Part shown: positions 1 to 11,049 of the stretch, one piece after another | Layout of the letters: every line of letters begins with the position of its first letter | How positions within the stretch are numbered: position 1 is the first letter of the stretch | The notes under the pieces: generated by a model | Database searches by the model: none | What the model was told of the DNA's origin: nothing | Seen by the model: the letters and a program-made list of their open reading frames with translations, nothing else | From: Chamaea fasciata | Taxonomy: Eukaryota; Chordata; Aves; Passeriformes; Sylviidae | NCBI GenBank assembly: GCA_029207755.1 | Contig: JARCOQ010000026.1 | Span: 434,001 to 498,000 of the forward strand | Direction: 5' to 3' | DNA length: 64,000 nt | Translations under genes and position numbers: made by a program

Positions 1-84
1 GGAAAATGTTTCCCAGCAAGGATTTATCCTTTTACTGCTCAGGTTGCTGTTTCTGTTAGCTGTTCATTCCTTCCAAGCACATAC

Positions 85-196
85 CTTGACAGAAAAGATG
101 TTTGCAGTGTGTCCCGTGTGCATAGAGAGGAGTTTCTTGTGGTGGAGAGGATCCCACACAATGGTATGCTGGTCATCAGAGCCAGAGGCCAACAAG
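85..196 (-). CDS. WDTC1: WDTC1 coding exon 4 (WD40 repeats 1-2)
   Basis: On the minus strand the exon opens after an acceptor in a T-rich context (CCTTTTAG) with the last base of an Asp codon. It encodes LLASGSDDQHTIVWDPLHHK through HTANIFSVK and ends AAG|GTATGT, giving 112 bases from phase 2 to phase 0. It completes blade 1 of the propeller and begins blade 2. The next exon would lie left of base 1. Confidence 0.93.
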
Positions 197-3100
197 CTAA
201 AAGGAACAGGAGGCAAATATGCACCATGAATTCTTCTGTTCCACACCGCGCCTGGGTCTGTGGAGCTGTTTGACCACAGACATCCATTAAGTTAATTCAG
301 CCCTAACCAGCCCATTTCCTCTCTTCCCTCAGCTCTCTGTTCTTGCTGCTCACCATCCCTTCAGCCAGGTCTAGGAGCTAAAGCAAATAGCAATTCCACA
401 GAAAACACAGCAGACCGAAGCATCTCACCCGGACTGCGATGGAAAAACAACAAAATGCAGGGTCTCTGCCTTCCTTATTACCCTGGCTGTGTTACCTGCT
501 CCACATCACCTCTGAAGCCCAGCCAAGGCATTCATCCCCAGGCTCCAGATGTGCCCAGGCAGTCCCAGGCCTCATGGGGTGAACCACAAACTGCTTTAAA
601 AACCATTGCAAGGTGCTCTTGGCCTTGTCCATCCACCTGCATCTGAACCAAACGAATCTGACATCTGTGACCCTCAGCTCTCTTAAACATCTATCTCCTT
701 GTAGCCACTCTCTTTCAAGCACATGAAGATTTCACTGGTAAATAATTCCGAAGAGCATCAGAGGGCAGACTTTGGATGTTGTAGGAGGCATGTGCAGAAA
801 TACCCACTCTTCCTCCAATCCACTAATTTCTCACACAGAAACTCCTCATTCCACTTGGTTACTGGAAGTAGCTCTTTAGTTTCCCTCTAAAATTGCAGAG
901 GGGTGAATTCTCTACCTCCTTCCCTTGGATATGTGTCCCCCAGCAGCAGCTTTTAACAGCATGGTGAAGGGGGGTGGGGAAATGTCACCACCAGCTGGGC
1001 AAATCCTAAAGATCCATTATAATCCATAATACCACTTAAGAAAAGAGAAGCAGCCTTCAATCTCCACTTCTTAGTTTGACCATTTCCCTTCTGAACTCAC
1101 TAAAGGGGCATTTCTAATAATATCCAGATATATTTAACAAAATAAAGCTTCTTTAGAAGCGTGAGCTCTACTACAGCTCAAAAATTGAGCTTGAGCTCCA
1201 CTTTACTAGAAATGGGAAGCAGCTGCTTATGATAACATGACCTACATCCTACTCTTGGGAAAATCTGGGGTTATGGCTTTGCTGATTCCCCAAATGAAGC
1301 CACATACTTACTCTCCTTTTTCATTCCATTCCAGACAGTTGACACACCCAGAGTGACCCTGAGGGAAGAGGCAAGGGAAGATGGTATTACTCAAACTTCA
1401 GATGTATCAGACAGAGCTGTCCTAAGACAAGGACACAGTGAGCTCCTCACAAACAACAACTTCTTCCAATAAAAGCAGGGGGTTTTTATTCCAATCCTGC
1501 AAAGAACTCCACACACGTGGTAGATAAGCACCTCCAGAAAAGACAGACATGCTAGAGCAGCTGGGGTAGAAAAGGCAAAATGAAACAAATAAAATAAGGT
1601 AGTGTTGAATAAAATGGCAGTTTAGTCTCAGAGGCTACAGCTGAAATCCTGCTGTACACACGGAAAGGTGACTTTGCTTCCAAAGCCCTTGGCTAGGCTG
1701 ACAAATTACATGTACAGGCACTCTGGGAACACAGGGAAAATGCACTTTTGATAGCTCTGTTAGAAGCACCTTGCTGCTGGGTGACTACATCATCCATCTT
1801 CATCCACATTAACCAACAACTGCACCAGGAAGTGGGGGAGTGTTGAGCAGCACTGGATGTGGGAGATGGGACTGAAGAGGGGGACAAAAGAATCCTTTTC
1901 TCCCCCAAACCAAGATAATTGATGTGTTAGAGGTTGGCTCAGTTGGGTAGAGCAGGGTGTTGATAATGCCAAGGTTGTGGGTTTGACCCCCAGATGGGGC
2001 TGTTCACTTCAGACTTCAATGATTCCTGTGGGTCCCTTCCAACTCAGAATACTCTGTATAATCTTAAAATCTTTTCTACAGTATGTCAGAGTGCACTACA
2101 ACCTGTTCCTTAGGGATCCCATTAGAGCTGAGTATGTTGAACAGCTGACAACTGCCTTCTGCAGGCATCAGTGCTGAGATTAGGTGGTGCCCACCCTGTT
2201 ACAGGTTCTCCAGGAGGTGCACCAGGTAGTGCAGAAAGCTCACACAAGCTCTCACTGCGCCGCTCCTGCCTCTAATGCAGTTTGGGGGACCAAGAAATCA
2301 GCATTTACCTCATAAAGCAGAGAGGTTCCCACACTCCTGCAGGAAGGAGCACAGCAAGGAGCTGGTGTGCTCCCTGGACACTCACCTGCAGCTCAGCCTC
2401 CAGCCCCAGGCGGCGGATGAAGGGGTCGGTGACGTGGTAGTGGCGCTCGAAGCCCAGCGCTCCCCTCTCCTGCAGGAGCACAAAAGCACCACACTGACCA
2501 CGGCAAGCACAACACCCCTCCTGCCCTCTCACAGAAGATTCCTGAAGTCTAAAAATCACACCAGCTATTGGGGTGTCCACAGGTCCTGTGCTGCAGCAGG
2601 GAGTCACAGATTCCCAGAATGGTCTGGGGGGGAAGGGACCTTAAATCCCATCCAGTGCCACCCTGGCCATGGCAGGGACACCTCCTACTGTCCCAGGCTG
2701 CTCCAAGCCCCATCCAGCCTGGCCCTGGGCACTGCCAGGGGCAGCCACAGCTGCTCTGGGCACCCTGTGCCAGGGCCTGCCCACCCTCACAGGAAAGACT
2801 TTGTTCCCAATATCCCATCTAACCCATCCTCCTTCAGCTCAAGGCCATTCCCCCTTGTCCCACCACTACACATCCTTGTGCCAAGCCCCCCTCCAGCCTT
2901 CCCATCCTTTGAACATCTCCAGGTGAGCAGATCATAATCTTTGCCCCTGAACTGACTTAAAATGCTGTGTAAGTCAGTGCCAGGCTCCAGCTGGGGAGCC
3001 AAAACCAGCTCTGAGAAGCCCACGAGGCAGAGTGAGCTGACCCTACTCTGGGCCTGAAACAGGAGATAGGGCATGCCTGTTATTATCCCTTGGCAAGGAC

Positions 3101-4840
3101 TTCAGCAGGACCTCAATCCTGGGCACAGCAGTACGGGAGCAGAGCTGCTCAGGAGAACTGAGCCATTGCAGAGCCTGTCCCCAGGCAGCAGCACCATGGG
3201 GTGAAACTGGGCAGCTGCCTCCAGGGATGGGCTCCTCCTGAGGCTGGGAGCAGAGCTGCAGTGCCACGGCACAGCCTGTTCCAGAGGGATGGGAACAGCT
3301 GCCACAGAACTGCGTCAGTACAAATGAAGGTGAAGGAAAGCAGGACAGTTGTTTCCCCTGTGATCTCACAGGGCTCACAGATGCATCAGCAGATGGCTCT
3401 GATGAAAGAAGGCCAACTGCAGAGGCAGGAACGAAGGAGACAGAATGCAAGTGAGATTTTGGATGGAACATCTAAATGTCCATGGAGATTCTTCCCTAGG
3501 ACTTGACCCAGCTGTGGTCCCATTCCATGCCACACTCATCAGCTTAATTCTTTGTCATCAGCATTTAGAGACGGGAACACCAATGTCAAAATCACCCTGG
3601 TGGTGGCAAAAATTCACCCTGGTGGTGGAGCACATCAGTAGTCCCAGAGCAGACACAGAAATGCTGAATTCCCATCCCAGCCCAGTGCTCAGTAATGAAC
3701 TCCACACACCAAAAGCTATTTGAAGACAAATGGAGACAGACATGAAAGGATTGGAGGCAAAACAAACCAGGCTTTCTGTAGGAGCTTCCATGACAAATTT
3801 CAAACCCCTTGATGTATTTTTGTGGAGAGCATTCCTAAAGCACTGCAAGGTCCATGCAAGGTGCTGCAGGTATAATTCTGTGCTATTGCAGCCCCAGTGG
3901 CTTTGTGAGGGCCGTGGGGTAGGATGTTGCTTTTCCTACAAGGAACTGCCTGACTTAGCAATCTTCCCAAGGTCACACATCAAAGTCTGACAGACCAGAC
4001 AGGCTGAGACAGACCCAGGCTAAGGCTCAAACCACAGAACCAGCCCTTCCTTGTTAGGGCAGCAAAACAAATCTTTGCACACGGATTAAATTACAAGCTT
4101 AAAACAGAGTTTGGTACCAAACTTCGAAGTGAGCACTCCAGCTCCCAGTTCCTTATTCTGGCCACTCACAGATCCCTTTCCTGAATGCTGATTATCAGCA
4201 AAGCTGCAAATGATTTCAGGCCTCTGAGTCCCAGCAATAATTGCCCATTGTGTCTGCTGCAGCCAGTCCTTTCACGTTGATATTCCACAAATGCAGCCAT
4301 CAGATGACTGATCCCACCACCGCACAAGTTTTTTTTCCCTACACAAAGGAAGCAACACAGCACTCTCTAAAGAAAAGGAGACAGAGAGGCTGTGACAGAG
4401 ATCATTAGCTTTACTACAGTCAGAAATACCTCTGATGGCAAGATCACACGGGGAGAACACAGAAAGCAGAGAGGAAAGCTGGCTAAGGGCCTTTGTGGTG
4501 CCCAAACACAAGCAGCTCTATTTCTCTCTTCAACTCAGAAGGAACAGAGCTGCTGATGGCAAACCAGCCCAGGGAGAGGAACTGTGCTCCTGTCATGCCA
4601 GACTTCATCCCAGCTCTCCATTAAAAACAGTGACAGGTCCTGTGTGTTTGTTCCCTTAAGCTCCTTAAAGGGCTTATCAATATGTAAGTAACAGAGCTGG
4701 TTCCCAAGGAAAGGCAGCACCAGGAGTTTTTCCCACTCCAGCGCCGACTCCCCTCTCTCCCCCACACCAGGGGACACGGGGCTCACACGTACCTTGATCT
4801 GCCTGTGGATGATGTCTCTGGTGATGTTGGCTTTTGCCAT
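85..4840 (-). CDS. WDTC1: WDTC1, 5' part: start codon and first four coding exons (gene continues beyond base 1)
   Basis: WD and tetratricopeptide repeats protein 1 (DCAF9; orthologue of Drosophila adipose) is known as a substrate receptor of CUL4-DDB1 ubiquitin ligases and a regulator of fat storage. The joined minus-strand exons 4840-4793, 2469-2386, 1358-1312 and 196-85 total 291 bases and keep one frame for 97 residues. The N-terminus reads MAKANITRDIIHRQIK, then a segment with RYHVTDPF-like and RRLGLEAELQ sequence. The first WD40 repeat follows (GHSGCVNCLEWNEKGD, then LLASGSDDQ ending HTIVWD), and a second starts at HTGHTANIFSVK. All internal junctions have GT-AG ends and compatible phases (0, 0, 2). 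The remaining WD repeats, the TPR region and the C-terminus lie outside the window. The match to the human N-terminus is nearly residue for residue, so identity is very secure. The gene points away from SLC9A1, as in human. Confidence 0.95.
1312..1358 (-). CDS. WDTC1: WDTC1 coding exon 3 (47-base exon)
   Basis: A very short exon between a TTCCCTCAG acceptor and a GTAAGT donor. It encodes GHSGCVNCLEWNEKG plus the first two bases of an Asp codon, the start of the first WD40 repeat. Its 47 bases are needed to keep the frame between the flanking exons. It is too short to stand out as an open reading frame and was found by reading the minus strand for the expected WDTC1 sequence. Confidence 0.93.
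1929..2072 (+). mobile_element. tRNA-Ile-derived SINE with CR1 tail (TguSINE1-like)
   Basis: The head resembles tRNA-Ile, with box A TGGCTCAGTTGG at 1935-1946, an anticodon region TGATAATGCC and box B GGTTTGACCCC at 1980-1990. The tail, from about 2015, reads ATGATTCCTGTGGGTCCCTT and then CCAACTCAGAATACTCTG, the 3' end of a CR1 LINE. A tRNA-Ile head fused to a CR1 tail is the known architecture of TguSINE1 in passerines. It is antisense to WDTC1 in the intron between coding exons 2 and 3. Ends are approximate and no clear target duplication was found. Confidence 0.8.
2386..2469 (-). CDS. WDTC1: WDTC1 coding exon 2
   Basis: An 84-base phase 0-0 exon between a CTCCTGCAG acceptor and a GTGAGT donor. 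It encodes 28 residues beginning ERGALGFERHYHVTDPF and ending LGLEAELQ. This linker precedes the propeller and is strongly conserved in the family. Confidence 0.93.
2603..2922 (-). mobile_element. CR1 LINE 3' fragment
   Basis: The plus strand reads CACAGATTCCCAGAATGGTC, GGAAGGGACCTTAAA, CCATGGCAGGGACACCTCC and CTGGGCACCCTGTGCCAGGG, the reverse complement of the conserved CR1 3' UTR, so the element is on the minus strand. It lies in the WDTC1 intron upstream of coding exon 2 and has only the 5'-truncated 3' end usual for avian CR1. Confidence 0.85.
4793..4840 (-). CDS. WDTC1: WDTC1 first coding part (start codon exon)
   Basis: Encodes MAKANITRDIIHRQIK and ends ATCAAG|GTACGT. The ATG at 4840 sits in a good Kozak context (AAGATGG). 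The same exon carries upstream 5' UTR. Its acceptor could be the nearby CTGCAAG (exon start about 4843) or a stronger pyrimidine-rich TGTCCTGCAG about 100 bases further upstream (exon start about 4940). If the longer exon is used, an upstream in-frame ATG at 4900 would precede the conserved start. Confidence 0.92.
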
Positions 4841-5954
4841 CTTCTTGCAGCGGGGCAGACAGAGAGAAGCTGTGGGAAGAGCTGCTGTGCATCCAAGCAT
4901 TCCAGCCGAGCCAGATCCGCACCGAGGGGGTTCGGTTACCTGCAGGACAGCACGGCAGGGGACAAGGGGACACGGGCAGGGACATCACACACCAGGCCAC
5001 CCACAGGCAGGGCCAAGCTCTGCTTCCCAGGGACAGTGGTGGCTAAGAGCTGACAAGTTTGGAATAAAGGCTCCTGAAGAAACTCAAGGAAGGAACAATG
5101 GGAGAATGAATGAATGACCCAAGGCCATTCCCAGTTTGTGGAGAAATCCATGACGAGCACAATTCCAAGGCTATATCAGCCTGGAAAATCCATGTTTCTA
5201 TCCCAGCAAAGACCCTGTGAGTCTGGTGCCGTGTCCTGTCCCAGGCTTCCCTCCCATCATTCCGTGACAACTCATGGCCAGTGTCATGTGTCCCAAACTC
5301 TACAATCAGCAAAGGCTATACCGTGAATAAACACAGCATTGATGCTTCTGGCCACCTCTTCTCTCTCCTCTGCTGCATCGGACTATCAGCAAGACACCCC
5401 TAAAATATCCAGACGGGCATAAACATTCCTTGGGAATCACAACAGCCAACCACGAGGTGACAACCGAACACCTAATTACCTCAGCAAGAGAAAAGGGGTG
5501 ACCAGTTAAAATTGAATTTCCAGGAGAAATTAAGAGTTTTGCACACTCTTAACAGAGTTTAATGTACTAACCTAAATAATGGAAACCCCATGGAATTGGC
5601 TACTCCTGCTAAAAAACATTCAAACTGCAGAGCGATGGTCACAACCCTGAGCTGGACATGGTTAGCTAAGGATCAGTCAGTCCCTGAGAAATGCTGCAGT
5701 TCCCCCAATTTCCATCCCACAGCCAGGCTCATTCAGACATTTCTACAGTTCCCTTTAAAATAACAAAGGAAATAAAAACTAAATTTCAAAGACCCGTTTT
5801 GTCCTATGTAACCCTCTAGTTCAAAATCCTCTTTAAAAACATTTCCAGGCAGAACAAGCCAAAATTTTCCTCTTCCAAATGAGGAAATGCTGATTCACTG
5901 AAACAAGAGCATTTCACAGAAACACTGCAACAAACAGGAGTCCTGGCAAACCTC

Positions 5955-6120
5955 ATCTGATTCTCTGCTGCCACGGGAGGGCTTCCTTCCACTGGCCCTG
6001 CTGTCCCACCCTGCCACGGGCACGGACACCTTCCACTCTCCCAGGGTGCTCCAAGCCCTGTCCAGCCTGGCCCTGGACACTGCCAGGGACGGGGCGGCCA
6101 CAGCTTCCCTCAGGAATGGC
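5955..6120 (-). mobile_element. CR1 LINE fragment, diverged
   Basis: CATCTGATTCTCTGC, then CACGGGCACGGACACCTTCC, CTCCAAGCCCTGTCCAGCCT and GACACTGCCAGGGAC match the antisense of the CR1 3' end. It is diverged and broken off at about 6120. Confidence 0.7.
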
Positions 6121-6229
6121 CCCCGGGACAGGCAGGGGAGGAAGCAGCAGCATCTGGGCACAAGGGCAGGTGGATCTGCTGACTCTGCAGCTCCTGAGCA
6201 GTTTCTGAGCTGCTTCCCCAAACCTGAGG

Positions 6230-6460
6230 AGAGAGACAGGAGCGTGTCCAGGGCAGGGAATGGAGCTGGGAAGGGGCTGGAGCCCCAGGAGAGGCTGAGG
6301 GAGCTGGGAAAGGGGCTCAGCCTGGAGAAAAGGAGGCTCAGGGGGAACCTTGTGGCTCTGTACAAGTCCCTGACAGGAGAGGGCAGCTGTGGGGTCGAGC
6401 TCTGCTCCCAGGGAACAGGGACAGGAGGGGACGGCCTCAGGCTCTTCCCAAGTCCATCCT
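6230..6460 (+). mobile_element. CR1 LINE fragment, opposite orientation
   Basis: GCTGGAGCCCCAGGAGAGGC, GGGGCTCAGCCTGGAGAAAA, CCTTGTGGCTCTGTACAAGT and GCTCTGCTCCCAGGGAACAG are the sense strand of a CR1 segment that lies upstream of the terminal 3' UTR. Both ends are truncated. It faces the minus-strand fragment just to its left. Confidence 0.75.
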
Positions 6461-8189
6461 CAAAGACACAGGGACAGTATCCCAGCATATCTCAGTGCCC
6501 CAGTCTTGTCTGCAGCCTTCCACCCCTCTTTGTGCTTCCCTACAACATTCCCGGGCTCCTTCCACAGTCTCCCCTCTCCAAGCAACATCCAGCTTCCTCC
6601 TCCTCCTCCCTGCCAGGTAGATTTCTTGTCTTCCTCTTTGGGTGAACTGAATTTGCCTCTTAGGACCCCTCCATGCCAGTGCCAGGCAGGCTGTCCCCTC
6701 CCAGCTGACAAAAACCCCAGTGCTCTTTTAGGAGTCTTTTTGTCACATTTCCTACCTCTAGTTATGGATAATTTCTGATCAGCTGCTTTCTCTTCCAACA
6801 GCACCCAACAACCTCAAGGGCACACGTGGAAAATGCTTGTGCATGGAAAGATCCAGATCTCCCATACACAGCCATAAATAACCCACAGCAAGAGGCCAAT
6901 TCGGAGCTAAATAAGGCACTGCAAAACCATTAATACCCTAAAACCCCTCTGCATAAACAGGATGCCCAGAGGGAAGGAATATCCAAACGCCCCAAAACCA
7001 CCACTCCTTAACAGACCCAAATACCCTGGTTTTTCCACAAGGACTCCTCTGTGCCAGCATCTTCTGCCTTGTGGAACTCTGACACCCACCCTGGCCGGGT
7101 GAGAGCAGCAACACACAGGATCTGGCTATTCCTGGGAGTGGTTTTGGGATTACCGATGTGTTGTGCAACTTCCCAACTCTGCACAAGTCACTGCCAGCCG
7201 TAGCAACTCACAGGTGGCCCCAAGAGAACACTGGAGTGCAGGCCTCAGGAGATCAACACAACTTTACTTCTTAAACGATACAGGCGAGGAAAATCACCCA
7301 TGAAATCAGACCTTGGGTAACAGGCCTGGATAAAACCCAGTCAAACAGGAATGCAGGAGCCTAAGGTGTCTCTCCTTCCAGGAAAGTGCTGGTTTGGCAG
7401 CTGGATGCTGCAAAATGCCCAAAGGTCTCCCAGATCTTGTGCCTTTGCTCGGCCAAGAAGGCTCCAAGAGCCTTTCCTCCCTCCCCTTTGCTGTTTTTTG
7501 TTGCTCAGCAGGTATTCCACAGCTACAAAGGCCCTGGCAACCCTTCAGTTATCATGGAACCACAGACAAAGGATTAAGAAGCCCAAATTCTCATTCGAAA
7601 TCACATTTTGAGCATTAGCCAGAACTGATCGCAATCACAGACCCCCAGTCCCCATGGATATGACAGTTACCTCATTCAAATATTAAAGAAATAAAAAAAT
7701 AAATGAATAAAATAAATATTAAGTGTTCTTAACACTAAAGACTATTGACCTCAGCACTGTACAGGTAGATCCAGCCTCCAGTTTCAAACTGACCCTGGAA
7801 TAAAACAAAATCTCCCAAGATTTGTAGATCTCCTACAAAATATATATAATAAAAAACAAGACAAAAAACCCCGTGCCTCCCAATTTCTTAGACACTTAAA
7901 CATGAAGTCCCTCCAAAGAGTCTGCCTTTGTCACCACCAAAGGAATTGGAAATTCCTTGGAAATTTCCATCATGGAAATTGGTAAAGGATGTTCCTCTTT
8001 AGGCAAAACCACCGTGCAAGTTCTGCTCTAACCCATTCTTGCAGCTTGTGGCTTTCAACTAACCCAGCACAACCAACTCCTGGTGGAATGAGGCCCCAGG
8101 GCAAGGGACAATTTAGGATAAATCTGCACTGCTGCTACCAGGGCAACTTCACTCTGGCTGCACACAGGAGACCCCTCCATCCCTCCCTC

Positions 8190-8310
8190 CCTGCAGGTGT
8201 TCCAGCACAGGGCCTGGAAGAGCCTGGGCTGTGGAAGGTGTTCCTGCCACTGCAACAAAATGATCTTCGAAGTTCCTTCCAACCAAACCATTCCATGATT
8301 CCCTGACCTC
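8190..8310 (+). mobile_element. CR1 LINE 3' end
   Basis: GGCCTGGAAGAGCCTGGGC, GTGGAAGGTGTTCCTGCC, GTTCCTTCCAACCAAACCAT and TCCATGATTCCCTGA are the sense 3' terminus of a short CR1 copy in WDTC1 intron 1. Confidence 0.75.
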
Positions 8311-9609
8311 TTTGGGGTCATTTCTTGGATGGCACCAGGGCACATTTCTCTGTCAAGGACAACTTTCCCTCACCCCTCACTGCTCCAAACCCGCCTGGAA
8401 CACCCCAGACCAGGACTAAAAACCCGGGATCCAGTAACTGCTGTCACCTCCTCCAGTGACAACCTCTCCCCAAGGGTCAGCCCACCGGCAGCTCCCTGCA
8501 CTCTCCTCCTGGACTCTGCCACGCACAACTCCAGGGGCACAAACAGAACTTTCGCAAGGCCTGGCCCTTAAATCCACAGTCAAAAATTAACAAGGCACGC
8601 ATTTCCGTGGGCTCCAAATCTGGCAGGCTCTGTTTACACTGACAGTCATTTAAAAGCCCCTTAAGCTCCTGGGAAAGTACACTTCCAAAGGGTACTCCAG
8701 GGCATGGAGAGCAACACTCCCTCCCAGTCTGGAAACAAAACCTGGACGCTGATAACACAAATAATTCCACCAATTTAACATCGAACGCTCCCAGCACAGC
8801 TGGGATTTGGGGGATTGCATTTCCCCCTCATGGGGCCACCTGAGCACCTCGCACCCACAGCAACACCATGAGAGTGACGGGCTGCACAGGGGGGTCAGAG
8901 CCCCAGCCCTGGCACCAGCACCCTTTGGAAAAGCTCCATCCGCCCCAAGGAGCTCCACAAAGCAGCAGGACTCCTGGAATCAGCACTTTTAAACAAGCAA
9001 TCCCATTCCTAACTGCTTGGATGTGCCCAAGTTCCTCAGGCTCCAAACTCAAGGTCATTGGGAAAAAGCAGGACTGTGCACACCGCGAGCCCCTGGATAC
9101 ACGGCTCATCCCAAGGGAAGATCCCTCAGACCCTTCCCTTCAGCATCCATAAATTATTTCACCCATCCAAACACCACCCAGAACCTGCCCTGAGAGGCTT
9201 CTTCATCCTCACAACTCATTCCCTCTTTACCTTGACTTTCCAAGAGGTCACACATCAAATTAAAATATAGAAGTGTACATAGGGATATATACTTTTTTTT
9301 TTTTTAAGGAAACCTGAAAAACCACGAGGGAATGACCTGGTTAGCGGCAAACACCTTGTTAAAAGAAGGTCTTGCTCGAGCTGAAGGAGCTGTCAGGAGC
9401 AGCAGTGGCTCCCCAGATGGCTGGAGCAGGGAGCAGAGGTGAGACCTGAGCCCTGCACGAGGGGGCTGTCAGGGGAACTCTGACACACTCAGGCCACACG
9501 TGCCTCCAGCTCAGCCCTCCAATGCAGCCCGGCCTCTCCCTTCATCCCCACTGACAGATCCACGGGGAAAAGGGAAGATGCCAGGCTAACCCCGGCCCAG
9601 CCCAAGCAA

Positions 9610-10400
9610 CATCCCAGTGCCGCGGCCCAGGAGCTCCAGGAAGGAGTTTAACTGGCAGAGGAGGAGAGGCTGGTCCCCTCTCCAAGGAAAGGGGCTGCTG
9701 GACACCCACCAGGGCAGGAAAGTTTCTATGGAGGCTTCAGCAAGGGGACAGCCAGCAGGGCAGGGTCACACCCAGGAAAGGGGAAAGGAATGTGAGGACA
9801 GGGCAGTGCCAGGAGCGGGAGGGGAAAGGGAAGCCAAAAAGCAGGAGCTGCACCTGGCAGGGGACGGTACCGGCAGATGATGCAGGGCTGCGGGTGAGAG
9901 GGGAAAATGGGGGTGAGGGCCTGGATAAAGGAGAGATCTTTAAAAGCAGTCAGACTCCTGGTACAGAGGAGGGGGTGACAGCTCGGGGGAACAAGGGGAC
10001 ACCGGACAGAGGCTGGGGCGGGGGAAATGTCAGGAAAGGGAGGCGAGGGGGGACGGCTGAGAGGGAAGGGGGTCCATGGGGATGCAGCTGTCAGGGAAGG
10101 GGTTGGGGGCACACAGGGCAGGCAGCCGACAGCGAACAGGGCACAGGGGCACGGCTGACAGGAAAGGGACTACGGCTGGCAGGGAAAGGGCACGAGGTGT
10201 GCCCGACCGGGGAGGGAACGGGGGATGGAGCTGGGAGGGAAGGGGGCACAGGGGGCAGAGCTGCCGGGGAACGGGGAGCCGGGAGCCGGCTGGCGGAGAA
10301 GGGGCCCGGCAGATGCAGCCGCGAGGGAGGCGGGCGCAGGGTGTAGCCGGCAGGGAAGGGGGCACCGAGGGGCGGCGGGCGGGGGAGGGATCGGGGGGAC
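9610..10400. repeat. Degenerate GA-rich minisatellite-like tract
   Basis: Irregular copies of a phrase like GGCTGACAGGGAAAGGG recur through this stretch, for example near 10085, 10155, 10175, 10225 and 10345, with spacing of very roughly 30 bases. The tract runs to the edge of WDTC1 exon 1. The copies are too diverged to fix a unit length by eye. Confidence 0.5.
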
Positions 10401-10449
10401 GGCGTCTGTCAGGGCGGCGGGGCCCGTCCGGCCCGCGGGGGCCCGTTAC

Positions 10450-10600
10450 CTGTCAGGCCTGCCGGGCGCGAGCGCAGCGGGCACGGGCGGCGGCGAGGCT
10501 CCGTCCATGCGGGGCAGAGCGGGACGCAGCGCAGGGGCCGCGGCGGGGCCCCGGCCGTGCCCCCCGCCCCCGGGCCTGTTTACCCCCGCCAGCTGTCCGG
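10450..10600 (-). other. WDTC1: WDTC1 non-coding exon 1 (5' UTR, right end approximate)
   Basis: A minus-strand donor TGACAG|GTAACG at 10450/10449 ends a GC-rich stretch at the left edge of the CpG island and lies upstream of the start-codon exon. Human WDTC1 also begins with a non-coding exon separated from the ATG exon by a long intron. The transcription start is not visible; the right boundary is an estimate placed below the NRF1 site. Confidence 0.6.
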
Positions 10601-10860
10601 GGCTGCGCTGCGCCCCCCGCCGCCGCGCGCTGCGCATGCGCCACGCCAACTGCGCAACCGCCCCCCCCCGCCCGCCGCCGCGCCCCGCCCCGCGCAAACG
10701 GCGTAAATCCCGTTGGTGAATGCCGCCCCTTCCTGCCCCGAGCCGACAGCCCGCGGGGCCAATGGCGGGGGAGGACACTGGCCGCGGGCGAGCCGCCAAT
10801 CGGCGCGAGGGGGGCGGGAGCGCGGCGGCGCCAAGGGGCTGCTGGGAGACGTAGTCACGG
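10600..10860 (-). promoter_or_regulatory. CpG-island promoter of WDTC1
   Basis: Very GC- and CpG-rich DNA without a TATA box. It holds a perfect NRF1 palindrome TGCGCATGCGC at 10631-10641, two CCAAT boxes (10759-10763 and 10796-10800) and a ZNF143/THAP11-like element at 10840-10855 (TGCTGGGAGACGTAGT; the usual form has TT where this has AC). This set is typical of a housekeeping promoter. It lies directly upstream of the minus-strand exon 1. No plus-strand gene was recognised starting here. Confidence 0.65.
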
Positions 10861-10940
10861 AGGCGGCAGCGATGGCCGGCGGCTCCCCCGCCCCAAACCG
10901 GGGGGTTAAAGCCCCCTGAGCTCGGAGCGCTCCACGGCGG

Positions 10941-11045
10941 CGAGGATGGCGGAGGGTCTGGAGGGGAAGCCAGGAAGGCCCAGGCTGCGGTCACTCAGTC
11001 TGTCCAGCCTGGACGAGAGGGGGCTGAGGGCAGAGCGTGTCAGGG
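10941..11045 (+). mobile_element. CR1 LINE internal fragment
   Basis: GGAGGGTCTGGAGGGGAAGC, GGTCACTCAGTCTGTCCAGC and CTGGACGAGAGGGGGCTGAG match the sense strand of a CR1 segment. It abuts a minus-strand CR1 on its right, giving two oppositely oriented pieces. Confidence 0.6.
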
Positions 11046-11049
11046 TCTG

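Larger units (their letters stand above)
4844..10449 (-). other. WDTC1: WDTC1 intron 1
   Basis: About 5.6 kb between the non-coding exon 1 donor and the start-codon exon. It holds CR1 fragments near 5.96-6.12, 6.23-6.46 and 8.19-8.31 kb, an A/T-rich stretch at 7.66-7.87 kb with AAATAAA runs, a T-run at 9293-9305, and GA-rich degenerate repeats from 9.6 kb onward. No coding exon was recognised on either strand. Confidence 0.7.

Noticed and set aside
1935..1990. Functional tRNA-Ile gene
   Set aside because: Boxes A and B are present, but the acceptor and anticodon stems are degraded and the sequence runs straight into a CR1 tail, so it is a SINE.
4860..4900. ATG at 4900 as the WDTC1 start codon
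   Set aside because: It is in frame only if the longer exon is used, and the added 20 residues are absent from the known protein, which starts at the conserved MAK.
10076..10909. 277-codon plus-strand frame across the WDTC1 island
   Set aside because: Arg/Gly/Ala-rich, overlaps degenerate repeats and the WDTC1 exon 1, with no known similarity.
10872..10919. A 15-codon plus-strand frame starting ATGGCCGGC in a good Kozak context
   Set aside because: Too short, ends at TGA before any donor, and no plus-strand gene is supported here.
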